Positions 9,316 through 17,762 of a stretch of DNA of 64,000 nt are shown here, one piece after another (position 1 is the stretch's first letter; every line of letters begins with the position of its first letter). A program made the position numbers and the translations under genes. Source of the DNA: an uncultured Acidobacteriota bacterium (GTDB lineage: Bacteria; Acidobacteriota; Terriglobia; Bryobacterales; Bryobacteraceae); NCBI GenBank assembly GCA_902826605.1, contig CADEFM010000013.1, forward strand, positions 78,868-142,867. Direction: 5' to 3'. The notes beneath the pieces are model-generated. The model saw only the letters and a list, made by a program, of their open reading frames with translations. It was not told where the DNA came from and made no database searches.

Positions 9316-9414
9316 ATGGACAATAACCTGATGGCAGCAATCTTGTGGATTGCCGCTGGCCTCGTGCTCGTGCTGTACTTGATGCGCCGCAGCCGCCGGA
9401 AAAAGCGCCGTTAA
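9316..9414 (+). CDS. 32-residue single-helix membrane peptide
   Basis: ATG at 9316 to TAA at 9412-9414 encodes a peptide beginning MDNNLMAAILW, one hydrophobic helix (about residues 6-22) and the basic tail MRRSRRKKRR. A strong GAGGAGA site lies 9 bases upstream. The layout (short polar N-end, helix, Arg/Lys-rich end) is that of a regulatory membrane microprotein with its tail in the cytoplasm. It sits 49 bases after tadC and 35 bases before the next gene, so it is probably co-transcribed. I know no family. The strong ribosome site and exact helix/tail layout favour a real gene; its function is unknown. Confidence 0.6.
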   Translation: MDNNLMAAILWIAAGLVLVLYLMRRSRRKKRR

Positions 9415-9449
9415 CGGAAGCGTTTTCTCCGATAGCTTACCCGGAATCC

Positions 9450-10307
9450 ATGTCTTACTCGGAGGACCTTCTGGGTCTTCAGAATCCGGACGGTGGATGG
9501 AGTTACCACCGGGGCGGGTCCTGGACCGAACCCACGTGTTTCGCCCTGCTCGGCCTCGCGGCCGAAAACGCCCTGAATTCACCCGCGGCCCAGCAGGGTT
9601 GTGCCTGGCTCAAACGCTGTCAGCGCTCCGATGGCGGATTCGCGCCCTGCGAGTCCGTTGCCGAAAGCGTGTGGCTTACAGCGCTTCCCTTGCTGCTCTC
9701 TCCTGAAGCCACCCCTGGATTGGACCGTCTAGCTGCGCTTCGCTGGTTGCTCTCTCAGACAGGAAGAGAGTCCACATGGGTTACCCGTGTGAGGATGTGG
9801 ATGCTGGGGGTGGCGCCCCAGCAATCCGTAACGTTTGACGGGTGGCCGTGGTATCCGGGCGCGGCCGCATGGGTTGCTCCCACTGCTCTTTCGATCCTGG
9901 CTCTGGAAAAAGCCGGACGCGAACGCGATGATACAGCCGTCCGGGAAAGAGCGGCCCAGGGCAGGTCGTTTTTGTTGGCGCGACGCTGCCGCGACGGAGG
10001 CTGGAATCACGGCTCCACGCGCGCTTTGGGGTATGACTCCGATTCCTATCCGGAAGCCACTGGCCTCGCGTTGCTGGCTCTGCATGGTTCACCTGCGCCC
10101 GAAATAGACTCCGCTTTGAAGCGTGCGGAACAGCATCTGGCATCGGCGCGCTCCCGTGAAGCCGCAGATTGGCTGCGCCTCGGAATGCTGGCGCACGGCC
10201 GCACACCAGCCGTTGCCGGCGCTCAGCTCCGTGGAGGAACGCTGCCTCTCGCGTTGGCCGCCATCGCGAATGCGGCTCGCGTGGGACGCAATGTTTTTCT
10301 CACATGA
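9450..10307 (+). CDS. Prenyltransferase/squalene-cyclase repeat protein
   Basis: About 285 residues of alpha/alpha-toroid repeats with the QW-like motifs QNPDGGWSYHRGG, CQRSDGGFAP and RCRDGGWNHGS, as in squalene-hopene cyclases, prenyltransferase beta subunits and complement-like folds. It is less than half the size of a hopene cyclase and shows no DxDD motif, so cyclase activity is doubtful; a binding or scaffold role is as likely. I start at ATG 9450, because the longer frame reads through the upstream microprotein. It overlaps the DUF362 gene by 4 bases (ATGA). Confidence 0.8.
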   Translation: MSYSEDLLGLQNPDGGWSYHRGGSWTEPTCFALLGLAAENALNSPAAQQGCAWLKRCQRSDGGFAPCESVAESVWLTALPLLLSPEATPGLDRLAALRWLLSQTGRESTWVTRVRMWMLGVAPQQSVTFDGWPWYPGAAAWVAPTALSILALEKAGRERDDTAVRERAAQGRSFLLARRCRDGGWNHGSTRALGYDSDSYPEATGLALLALHGSPAPEIDSALKRAEQHLASARSREAADWLRLGMLAHGRTPAVAGAQLRGGTLPLALAAIANAARVGRNVFLT

Positions 10308-11317
10308 GCCGAATCTCTAATCCCACGGTGGCGATATCCGGAGCGTCTCGCCGTGTGTTCATGGAAAGCGCGGGTGGCGCAGGTGTGGCGCTCGCGGCGC
10401 TCCAGAGTTGCAAACAATCTCCCAAAACATGGGGACCTGTTTCCATTCACCGCGCCGCGGAGTATTCGGATAGCCTCTATGAACTGCTGCGCAGGGTGAT
10501 CGCCGATCACCGTCTGATGGTGCGCGGCAAACGGGTATTGCTCAAACCCAATCTGGTGGAATTCGATCCGCGCACGTCCATCAATACACATCCGAAACTG
10601 GTACACGCGGCATTGGAGGCTTTTCGCGCAGCAGGGGCCGCCGAAGTAAGAATTGCCGAAGGCCCGGGGCATCGGCGCGTGACCCTCGATCTGGCCGATG
10701 CAGCGGGCTACTATGCCACGATCGCGGGTTTCGAAAAACTATTCACCGACCTGAACCTCGACGAAATCACGCGTACTCCCTTGAAGAGCCCCCGGTCTAA
10801 ACTGGAATCGCTCTATCTTCCGAATACGGTGCTGGGATGCGACCTTCTGGTTTCCATGCCGAAGCTGAAGACACATCACTGGGCCGGCGCCACGCTGAGC
10901 ATGAAGAATCTGTTCGGGCTGGTTCCCGGCGGGGTCTATGGCTGGCCTAAAAACGTCCTGCACTGGGCCGGCATTCATGAGTGCATTGCGGACCTAAACA
11001 CACTGTTCCCGCGCACGTTCTCGATTGTCGACGGCATCGTCGGGATGGAGGGCAATGGCCCTATCCAGGGCAATCCGCGCGCCGCCGGGTTGATTGTGGC
11101 GGGTGCCGATCCGGCGGCGGTGGATGCCACCTGCTGCCGTCTGATGGGTCTGGACCCGCGGCGGATCGGATACCTTATGCTGGCGGCGGGAGAAGCCAAT
11201 CTGGCGGAAGAACGTATTCCCCAGGCTGGCGAGAAAATCGCGGACTTGGCCGCGCGTTTTGCCCTATTGCCCGAACTCGAATCAATGCGCTTACCCGAAG
11301 CCGGAGGCAAGTCGTGA
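10304..11317 (+). CDS. DUF362 domain protein with Tat-like signal
   Basis: A 337-residue protein starting at the ATG that overlaps the preceding stop. The N-terminus has ASRRVFM followed by a hydrophobic stretch and a Cys (ALQSC), which looks like a Tat signal with a possible imperfect lipobox. The rest is a DUF362 domain: LLKPNLVEFDP, PKLKTHHWAGATLSMKNLFG, and FSIVDGIVGMEGNGP. DUF362 proteins are of unknown role, some fused to ferredoxins; no CxxC clusters are present here. Coupled translation with the prenyltransferase-repeat gene and the GT39-like gene suggests one pathway, perhaps envelope modification. Confidence 0.85.
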   Translation: MSRISNPTVAISGASRRVFMESAGGAGVALAALQSCKQSPKTWGPVSIHRAAEYSDSLYELLRRVIADHRLMVRGKRVLLKPNLVEFDPRTSINTHPKLVHAALEAFRAAGAAEVRIAEGPGHRRVTLDLADAAGYYATIAGFEKLFTDLNLDEITRTPLKSPRSKLESLYLPNTVLGCDLLVSMPKLKTHHWAGATLSMKNLFGLVPGGVYGWPKNVLHWAGIHECIADLNTLFPRTFSIVDGIVGMEGNGPIQGNPRAAGLIVAGADPAAVDATCCRLMGLDPRRIGYLMLAAGEANLAEERIPQAGEKIADLAARFALLPELESMRLPEAGGKS

Positions 11318-12834
11318 ATACCTCGGCAGGTGTTCCCGGCGTGTCTTCCCTGGATGCAGCGCACGCGGAAGCGCGCCATCTGTGGCCTCCTCTAATATTA
11401 AGCGTTCTGGCGGTTTGGGTAGTGCCGATGGGATCCAGCATGGGCTTGGACGAAAGCGGCAATTGGTGGGTGATCAAGGACGGCATTTCTGCCATGCTGC
11501 AGCGCGCCGATCTGTGGTCCGGCGGCCAATCGGTGCCATTCAATCTCGTAGTCATGGGAACGAGCCAAGTGGCGGGCGATAGCGATTTCGTGCTGCGTCT
11601 TCCTTCCCTCCTCATGATGCTGGCCACCCTTGTGCTCATCCACCGCATAGCGCTGCGGTGGGCTGGTCCCTTGGCCGCAGCCTTCTCCTGCCTGGCGTTC
11701 GTGACCATGCGGGAAGTAATTCATGTGGCATCCGTGCTGCGTCCTTTCGCCATGGGAATACTGCTGGCCACTGGTGCGATGCTGGCTCTCATCCGCTGGC
11801 TGGATCGTGGCAGGTTTCGCGACGCGGCAGTGTATACGATTCTGGCCGCTCTGACGCCCTACGCAAATTATTTGCACGGCTCCATGTTCCTGGTTCACGC
11901 GATTTACGCAGGCATGCGGATGTATCGAAAAGACACCCTGGTGAAACCCGCTGCAATAGTGACGGCATGGGCTGCGTGCGGTCTGATGCTGATCCCTCTT
12001 CTAAGGCAAGCGCTCGCATTGTACAGCCGCCGTGGGCAGGCATTGTATTTGTCGCCGCCAAATTTGGAACAAGCTGCCGCCAGCATCGCGCCACCGCTGC
12101 TGTTAGGAGCGATGGTGCTCGCCCTGTGCTTGTATTTGCTGACCAAACGTGCGCCGCTGCGCATCGCCGATGCCGATCCCGATCTGCTGTGGGTTGCCGC
12201 TCTGTGGGCCATTATCCCCCCGCTCACGCTGATCGCGCTCGGCATATTCACCGATATTCAAGTATTTGCCGGACGTTATTACGTGGTCAACGCGCCGGGA
12301 GCCGCACTGCTGGCGGGGATGTTACTGCGGAGTCTGGACCCTCCCAAATTCGGCCGAGCTCTGGCTCTTACTGTGGCGATTTGCGCCACCTTGTACTACG
12401 GTTTTCAGGAAGGTTTTCTGCGGGGACTATTCGACTACCGCGGAGCCGCGGAGGACGTAGCGCAACTCATCCGCGATCCTGGCACACCGGTGGTTGTCGT
12501 GGCTGGTTACACGGAATCGAATTACCTGCCGAACATGACCGATCCTCTGATTTCACAAGCCCTGCTCGCTCCCGCATTGCGCTATCATACGCCGGGTCGG
12601 CTGATTCCCGCGCCTGGAATGTTGACGCCGGAAGCCGAGGGTTACATGGAGCGCCTGTTCACCGAAACACTGCAACACCAGCCCAAATTCGTGCTGACCG
12701 GCCTGCTGGGAGCCGAGTTTTACCGAGCCTGGCTGGCGGGCCGTGCCGCCTCTTCCGGTTTTCGCATGCGTTCCCGCACGGACCATAGCGGCGTACTCGT
12801 GATGGAATTTGAGACCGATGGAGCCAGGCAATGA
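11314..12834 (+). CDS. GT39/ArnT-like membrane glycosyltransferase
   Basis: A 506-residue multi-pass protein. GTG 11314 overlaps the DUF362 stop (GTGA) and has GGAGG upstream. After the first helix it has MGLDESGNWWVIKDG, where the Asp-Glu pair matches the catalytic loop of GT39/GT83 polyprenyl-phosphate-sugar transferases. FNLVVMG, RLPSLLMM and RHILLAT-like family features follow in a 10-12 helix core, with a soluble end of about 120 residues. It probably moves a sugar from a lipid carrier to a protein or lipid on the periplasmic side. The acceptor is unknown; Flp pilin is a possible one given the operon. Confidence 0.78.
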   Translation: MNTSAGVPGVSSLDAAHAEARHLWPPLILSVLAVWVVPMGSSMGLDESGNWWVIKDGISAMLQRADLWSGGQSVPFNLVVMGTSQVAGDSDFVLRLPSLLMMLATLVLIHRIALRWAGPLAAAFSCLAFVTMREVIHVASVLRPFAMGILLATGAMLALIRWLDRGRFRDAAVYTILAALTPYANYLHGSMFLVHAIYAGMRMYRKDTLVKPAAIVTAWAACGLMLIPLLRQALALYSRRGQALYLSPPNLEQAAASIAPPLLLGAMVLALCLYLLTKRAPLRIADADPDLLWVAALWAIIPPLTLIALGIFTDIQVFAGRYYVVNAPGAALLAGMLLRSLDPPKFGRALALTVAICATLYYGFQEGFLRGLFDYRGAAEDVAQLIRDPGTPVVVVAGYTESNYLPNMTDPLISQALLAPALRYHTPGRLIPAPGMLTPEAEGYMERLFTETLQHQPKFVLTGLLGAEFYRAWLAGRAASSGFRMRSRTDHSGVLVMEFETDGARQ

Positions 12835-14336
12835 GAGGCGATGTCGTCTTCATGGAAGAACTGCCGGGCTCGCACGCGCCCCCGTTATCCAAATCCGTGG
12901 AGCGTATGATCGTTGTGGCGGTGGCGTTGCTTCTATTGGTCCCGTGTTTCTGGCAACCGTACATTTTGGCGGGAGATCTGGCTAGCCATTCCTACAATGC
13001 ATGGCTTGCCGGCGAAATACGCGCGGGAAGAGCTCCAGGACTAACCGTGGAGCCCGTTTACACGAATGTCCTCACGGACCTTTGGCTGGAGCGTTTGATC
13101 CGTGCGTATGGACGCTCCGGCGCGGAGCCTGTGGTAGTGGCCCTCGCTGTGGAAACCTTCTTTTGGGGAGCCTTTCTATTTATCGGCGGAATCCATCGTG
13201 CCAAGCCGTGGATGATGGCGCCCTCGCTAGCCATGCTGGCCTACGGGCTGGTCTTCCATTTCGGATTCCTGAATTTTTACCTCTCCACGGGACTTTCACT
13301 ATGGATTATGTGGCTGCTGTGGCGGCTTTCGCGCCTGCGTGTTGCTGTAGCGCTGCCCCTGGTTGCCCTGGCATTTCTGGCGCATCCCGTTCCTATAGCA
13401 TGGGCCGCTGGATGTTTGATCTACTTTCATATTTCTGTGCGGGTTCCACCGGCCCAGCGGCCCATGCTTCTGGTGACTGGGGTGAGTGTTCTGGTGCTGG
13501 TGCAATCGGTGCTGACCACGCTCTTTCCCAGCCTGTGGTCTTTTGATCAAATCTTCAGCCTGGAAGGAATGACCGGACTGACAGGAACCGAACAAGTTTG
13601 GATCTACGGAGCGAAATACCTATGGGTAGCGGGCGGCCTCTTCGTGGTGTGGGGGCGTCTCTTCCTGCATCGACTGGACCAGGGGCAAGTCTGGCAGGAT
13701 CCCGTTGTTCAATTGTGGCTGCTGAATGCGGCTGCATTCGCGCTGATGCCCAAGGCTATCCAGTTTACTTCCAATATGTATGCGCTGCTGTATGTTCCAC
13801 AGCGGATCTCTTTGTTGATCGCCATTCTATTTTGCGCCGTGGTGGGCGGAGGGAGTCACGGGAAGAAGTTTACGAGCGCGTCGCTAGTGCTGGCGGGAAT
13901 CTTTTTCGTGGCCATGTATCTGGACCAGATGGCTCTCAATGGAACGCAAAGGCAAGTGGCGGCTTTGCTCCAGACCATTCCGCCGCGACAACGTGTGGTT
14001 GTGGCGCTGAAGGATGCCGGGAGCCCGCTGAATGGTCTGGTGCATATAGGATCCGGAGCGTGCATCGGCCGCTGTTACGACTATGCCAATTACGAACCGG
14101 CCACGGCTCAATTCCGCATTCGCGTGAATGGCGAGAATCGCGTGGTGGCGCATACCATGAATATCGTGCGGGATTTGGAAGAGGGACGCCACGTGGTCAC
14201 CGCCACCGAAGCTCCGATATACTCCGTTTGCGCGGAGCCTGGGCAACAGGTAGTGCTAGTGCTGCGGCGGCACGCGGCGGGCGAGAAAACGTGCGTGTCG
14301 AAAATTCGGTCCACGCTTCAATTCGGAACCCCGTAA
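12831..14336 (+). CDS. Multi-pass membrane protein of unknown function
   Basis: A 501-residue protein with about 11 hydrophobic helices and a soluble C-terminal part (about 385-501) with a Cys pair in GACIGRCYDYANYEP. The early GDLASHSYNAWLAGEI segment lies in the first periplasmic loop, as acidic residues do in GT-C enzymes, but I cannot assign a family with confidence. The ATG overlaps the stop of the GT39-like gene. It ends the co-directional run that began with the pilus genes. Confidence 0.75.
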   Translation: MRGDVVFMEELPGSHAPPLSKSVERMIVVAVALLLLVPCFWQPYILAGDLASHSYNAWLAGEIRAGRAPGLTVEPVYTNVLTDLWLERLIRAYGRSGAEPVVVALAVETFFWGAFLFIGGIHRAKPWMMAPSLAMLAYGLVFHFGFLNFYLSTGLSLWIMWLLWRLSRLRVAVALPLVALAFLAHPVPIAWAAGCLIYFHISVRVPPAQRPMLLVTGVSVLVLVQSVLTTLFPSLWSFDQIFSLEGMTGLTGTEQVWIYGAKYLWVAGGLFVVWGRLFLHRLDQGQVWQDPVVQLWLLNAAAFALMPKAIQFTSNMYALLYVPQRISLLIAILFCAVVGGGSHGKKFTSASLVLAGIFFVAMYLDQMALNGTQRQVAALLQTIPPRQRVVVALKDAGSPLNGLVHIGSGACIGRCYDYANYEPATAQFRIRVNGENRVVAHTMNIVRDLEEGRHVVTATEAPIYSVCAEPGQQVVLVLRRHAAGEKTCVSKIRSTLQFGTP

Positions 14337-14359
14337 GGACAGGCTTTGGGAACAGCGCG

Positions 14360-14671
14360 CTAGCTCGCAACGATCAATGCCAGGTTCCAGACTACCAGCG
14401 CCGCGTACCAATAGTTGATCCAATGAATGACGTGATATTTTCCACGCCAAACGCAGTACGCCCCTAGCAGGAGTGCCACTGCTTTTGAGAACAACACTCC
14501 TTCCAGGGGACCAATCCGCATAAGAAACTGAATAAATGGACTGGCTTCGGAGAGTCCCATGCGGAACCCTACCCAGGTAGTGAGAAAATCCAGGACCTGC
14601 AGATACAAAAACACCTGCAAGCTCAACGACCAATCCTGGTAGCGTCTGGGGGTACGGGATGTTGCGTTCAC
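14360..14671 (-). CDS. Small four-helix membrane protein, DUF5658-like
   Basis: A 103-residue protein of about three hydrophobic helices with the pattern LQVLDFLTTWVGFRMGLSEASPFIQF, which recalls DUF5658 (a helix with Asp, then an E-x-N/S-P turn). Function unknown. It is convergent with the preceding membrane protein gene (23 bases apart) and lies 59 bases downstream of the transglutaminase-like gene in the other direction of travel. Confidence 0.65.
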   Translation of the reverse strand: MNATSRTPRRYQDWSLSLQVFLYLQVLDFLTTWVGFRMGLSEASPFIQFLMRIGPLEGVLFSKAVALLLGAYCVWRGKYHVIHWINYWYAALVVWNLALIVAS

Positions 14672-14730
14672 AAATCCCTTTTCGACGGAATAGCCGGGAA
14701 GCGATATGCCCGCGGCATATGAAAATCTAC

Positions 14731-15402
14731 TTACTTAGGGGATCGCCTGCGAATCTTGTTCAGATTCAACGCAGGCTGGCACACCCCGCCTACCCGCCCC
14801 GCTTGAAAGAGTCGTACGTCCATGCGGCTCAAGCGCCGTTCCATGGGCTTGGTCAGGATGCTGGTGTGCGGGATTTCACAAAGATGCTCCGGAATGGCCC
14901 ACACGTGATCTAGCGTGTGCATCCATCGCAGCGTTCGGTCGAAACGCGTGAGACTGACCGGCCTTGAATACGTGCGCAAGGTTTTTTCGCCCGAAGGGTT
15001 GTAGTAATGCTCGAAATAACTCATCGCCAGTTCTCGAATGCTGGCATAAACAGGCTCGCGGGAACGCAGGCCAGCATAGTCCGATTTCGCCAGCGACCCC
15101 CAGCGTCCATTTGCGCGGTACACGGCCAGCACGTGATCGGAATCCCGCACGGCCTCCAGATCCACAAGCAAGGGCCGGTGCCCTATGCGGCGCAGCGCCA
15201 TGGCCGCTAACAATGCGCCCTCCATACAATGCGCGATGCCTTCGCGCAGGACCAGTCTGGGTGAATAGCAGGTATCCCCGCCAGGCTCTTTGTTATAGCC
15301 GATCTCTTCATCCAGGAACCGTTGAATTTTCGCGGGCGTGGTCAGGCGGATGAGGATTCTCCGCTCTCGCGCCGTGAGGGATTGGGTGATCGCATCCAAC
15401 AT
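14731..15402 (-). CDS. Transglutaminase-like superfamily protein
   Basis: 223 residues from ATG 15402; longer in-frame starts would run into the divergent cytochrome gene. It has a Cys in GIAHCMEGALLAAMALRRIG, a His in SDHVLAVYRANGRWGSLAKSD and a following Asp, fitting the Cys-His-Asp triad of the transglutaminase-like fold. No signal peptide is seen. It is probably a cytoplasmic peptidase- or amidase-like enzyme. The substrate is unknown. Confidence 0.72.
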   Translation of the reverse strand: MLDAITQSLTARERRILIRLTTPAKIQRFLDEEIGYNKEPGGDTCYSPRLVLREGIAHCMEGALLAAMALRRIGHRPLLVDLEAVRDSDHVLAVYRANGRWGSLAKSDYAGLRSREPVYASIRELAMSYFEHYYNPSGEKTLRTYSRPVSLTRFDRTLRWMHTLDHVWAIPEHLCEIPHTSILTKPMERRLSRMDVRLFQAGRVGGVCQPALNLNKIRRRSPK

Positions 15403-15462
15403 CTTGTCTGGCCAAAGTAATATGATAGATCGGGATAAGCGGGAAACAAGGAGACCACTACC

Positions 15463-15867
15463 ATGATTTGTGCGCGCATGACGATGGCAGTGATGGCGCT
15501 GGCGGGCATCGCCGGGGCGCAGGAACTGAGCTACGAAGTCTACAAGGCAAAGGTGGAACCGATCTTCCTGAAGAAACGCGAGGGCCATGCACGCTGCGTT
15601 TCGTGTCATGCGGGAGCCAACAACGCGTTCGGACTGCAAGCCCTGACTCCGGGCAGTAAGGTGTGGACGGAAGAGCAGACCCGTAAGAACTTTCAGACGG
15701 TATCCTACCTGGTGACGCCTGGCAAACCTGAGGAAAGTACCTTACTGAAGCACCCGCTCGCACCCGAAGGGGGTGGCGACATCTTCCATGGCGGCGGACG
15801 CCAGTTCCCCACCAAGAATGACCCTGAATTCAAGGTCATCGCGGATTGGATTCGCGGGGCGAAGTAA
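15463..15867 (+). CDS. Secreted single-heme c-type cytochrome
   Basis: 134 residues with a signal peptide (cut near AGAQE), one heme site in ARCVSCHAGANNAF and the closing IADWIRGAK, the pattern of Planctomycetes/Acidobacteria-type cytochrome c domains. AAGGAG precedes the ATG at a good distance. It is divergent from the transglutaminase-like gene, with a TATGAT box at 15421. It probably carries electrons in the periplasm; the partner is unknown, though a second cytochrome cluster follows at 15952. Confidence 0.85.
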   Translation: MICARMTMAVMALAGIAGAQELSYEVYKAKVEPIFLKKREGHARCVSCHAGANNAFGLQALTPGSKVWTEEQTRKNFQTVSYLVTPGKPEESTLLKHPLAPEGGGDIFHGGGRQFPTKNDPEFKVIADWIRGAK

Positions 15868-15951
15868 GTGCGTTAAGCGGGCGACCACCTGATCGCGTTC
15901 CTTAGCTAGACCAGCACCGCACTCAGTTCGGAGCGAGTATTCTCACTGGAC

Positions 15952-16620
15952 TCAGTGCTTCCCCGGTTCCATCGCCTTCCCCGCCCGCTGCGCCATGATG
16001 TACGCTTCCATCGCGCGCAACTTCGGATCGTCGTCGGCCAGCGGTTTCCCTTTGGCGGGGTGCTGGATGCACCAGTTGATCATGTCCCGCAGCAGGGCCA
16101 CCTTCTGCATTTGCACCTGATACTTAGGGTAGGTCTCGGGGTGCGTGTTGGCTGCGTTTGGATGGCACATGTCGCAGCTCACTCCGATGGTGCCGCCCAC
16201 GGCCTGCGCGTCGTGAAAAATGCGGTTGCCCTCGGCCACGAATTTATCGAGTTCGGTCTTCCAGATGAATTCGTCGGCGGCGGTAAAGCCGGAGTAAACG
16301 CCGGCCTGCTTAGTGGCGGACACAGGTTCGGCCGCGGCCGTGCGGCGCACTTGCATCGCGATCGGCGGGCCGGGCTTCATATTCATCGCCATGATCCAGT
16401 TGGAGCCTGGGTTTTTCTTCTTCCATTCGTCCATAAAGCGGTCGGCCACTTGAAAAGCCGCGCCGTGCTCCAGGGCTTGCCCCGGCTTCAGGCCGGCGAT
16501 GACGATCTCCGTTTCGTTGTCGCACAGGGTCACGATGGTCTCCAGGCGCTGTTGCGCGATTGCGCCCGCCACGGCGAACAGCAATGCCAGAGTGCACGCT
16601 ACAAGGATGTCCCGTTTCAT
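15952..16620 (-). CDS. Secreted c-type cytochrome-like protein
   Basis: 222 residues with a clear signal peptide (MKRDILVACTLALLF, cut near AIAQQ). One heme motif, SCDMCHPNAANTHPETYPKYQ, lies near residue 150. The first half has no heme motif and its role is unclear. It is the last gene of a three-gene minus-strand run with the metallophosphoesterase (11 bases) and the diheme cytochrome upstream of that, so the three products probably act together in the periplasm. Confidence 0.8.
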   Translation of the reverse strand: MKRDILVACTLALLFAVAGAIAQQRLETIVTLCDNETEIVIAGLKPGQALEHGAAFQVADRFMDEWKKKNPGSNWIMAMNMKPGPPIAMQVRRTAAAEPVSATKQAGVYSGFTAADEFIWKTELDKFVAEGNRIFHDAQAVGGTIGVSCDMCHPNAANTHPETYPKYQVQMQKVALLRDMINWCIQHPAKGKPLADDDPKLRAMEAYIMAQRAGKAMEPGKH

Positions 16621-16631
16621 ATTCGTGTCTC

Positions 16632-17753
16632 CTAGTACGTCTTCAGCATCGTTGCGGAAGGCAGATTCGTCTTGCCCAGACTCTTCAGATAACTTGCCGG
16701 CACCGTCATGGGATTACGCTCCCATAAGTTGTAGATCATGTCCGCCAGGCCGTCCGCATTCATATCGATCCGCCCGTCGCCGCACCCATCCAGCGGGCTA
16801 AACGGATTCGAGCGGTCCATTGCCACCGTCAGCTTCGGCAAGCCTTCGGGCGCGTACGGCCACGGCCAAGCCGTCGAAAGCAGGCCGTGAAAGTTGATGT
16901 TTCCGATACGGTTACTTAGCACCTGATGCGTGTGCCCGTGAATCACCGTCACGTTGTCGAACTTCTTGAGGATGGCCTGCACTTCATCGGCATCGTCCGT
17001 CCAGAAATTCCAGTTCCGATAGTACTTGTACAAAGGCGAATGCGAAAAAACGACAACTGGAGTCTTCTTGTCCACCTTCGCCAGATCGTCCGACATCCAC
17101 TGCCGCTGCGGCGCTCCCACTTCAAACGCCGACTGCGTGGAGTTGTCCAGGCCCGCCACCGTCTTCATGCGCTGCTCCGGCGTCAGGCCGCGCGCGGTCC
17201 AGAAATCTTTCTCCATCACGCTCATCAACACCACGAAATGGACGCCTTTGTGGTCGAACGAATAAGTTTCCTTGCCGAAGTAGTCGCGCCACTGGTCGCC
17301 CATGTCCAGGTACCAGTCGTGTTCGCCCACCATCATACGCAGAGGCGCTTTCAGGTCCTTCAATATCTGGCGGCCGATGTCGAGCTCTTCCTTCGCACCC
17401 AGCTGCGCCAAATCTCCGCCGAATAAGACGAAGTCGGGCTGGGGGTCCAGGCGGTTCACGTCCTCAACCGCACGCATGGCCGCACGGATGAACTGATCGT
17501 TGAGCTTCGGCGAATACAAATGTGTGTCGGAGACGTATGCGAACGTAAACTTTTCGGGCTTGGGCGCTTGTGCATGGGCCACCTCCACCAGTTGGAAGGA
17601 ATGCGGCGGCAGCAGTCCCTTCGCCATTATCGCGGCGGCGGACGCGCCCATCACGTTAAAAAAATCGCGGCGGCCCAAGTGCGGCACCGTCCGCATCACG
17701 GCTTCGCGCGCTTCATACCATTTGGTTTCGACGCTTTTGTGTTTTGCCGGCAT
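16632..17753 (-). CDS. Tat-exported calcineurin-like metallophosphoesterase
   Basis: 373 residues. LGRRDFFNVMG near residue 30 plus a short hydrophobic stretch is a Tat signal. The metallophosphoesterase motifs are FAYVSDTHLY (D-x-H), FVLFGGDLAQLG (GD), GEHDWY (GNHD-type, with Glu for Asn), VVFSHSPLY (H) and VIHGHTHQ (GHxH). The Asn-to-Glu change in the third motif is worth noting. Export by Tat suggests metal loading in the cytoplasm. It lies between a MauG-type cytochrome and a c-type cytochrome in one operon; the substrate is unknown. Confidence 0.88.
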   Translation of the reverse strand: MPAKHKSVETKWYEAREAVMRTVPHLGRRDFFNVMGASAAAIMAKGLLPPHSFQLVEVAHAQAPKPEKFTFAYVSDTHLYSPKLNDQFIRAAMRAVEDVNRLDPQPDFVLFGGDLAQLGAKEELDIGRQILKDLKAPLRMMVGEHDWYLDMGDQWRDYFGKETYSFDHKGVHFVVLMSVMEKDFWTARGLTPEQRMKTVAGLDNSTQSAFEVGAPQRQWMSDDLAKVDKKTPVVVFSHSPLYKYYRNWNFWTDDADEVQAILKKFDNVTVIHGHTHQVLSNRIGNINFHGLLSTAWPWPYAPEGLPKLTVAMDRSNPFSPLDGCGDGRIDMNADGLADMIYNLWERNPMTVPASYLKSLGKTNLPSATMLKTY

Positions 17754-17762
17754 GGGAGTCTC

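Noticed and set aside
11658..12788. Plus-strand frame of 376 codons over the GT39-like gene
   Set aside because: Shifted frame of a strongly hydrophobic real gene; rich in Arg, Ser and Cys, with no helix pattern.
15955..16635. Plus-strand frame of 226 codons over the cytochrome gene
   Set aside because: Fully antisense to a gene with a signal peptide and heme motif; its product is a His/Arg/Gly-rich sequence with no domain.
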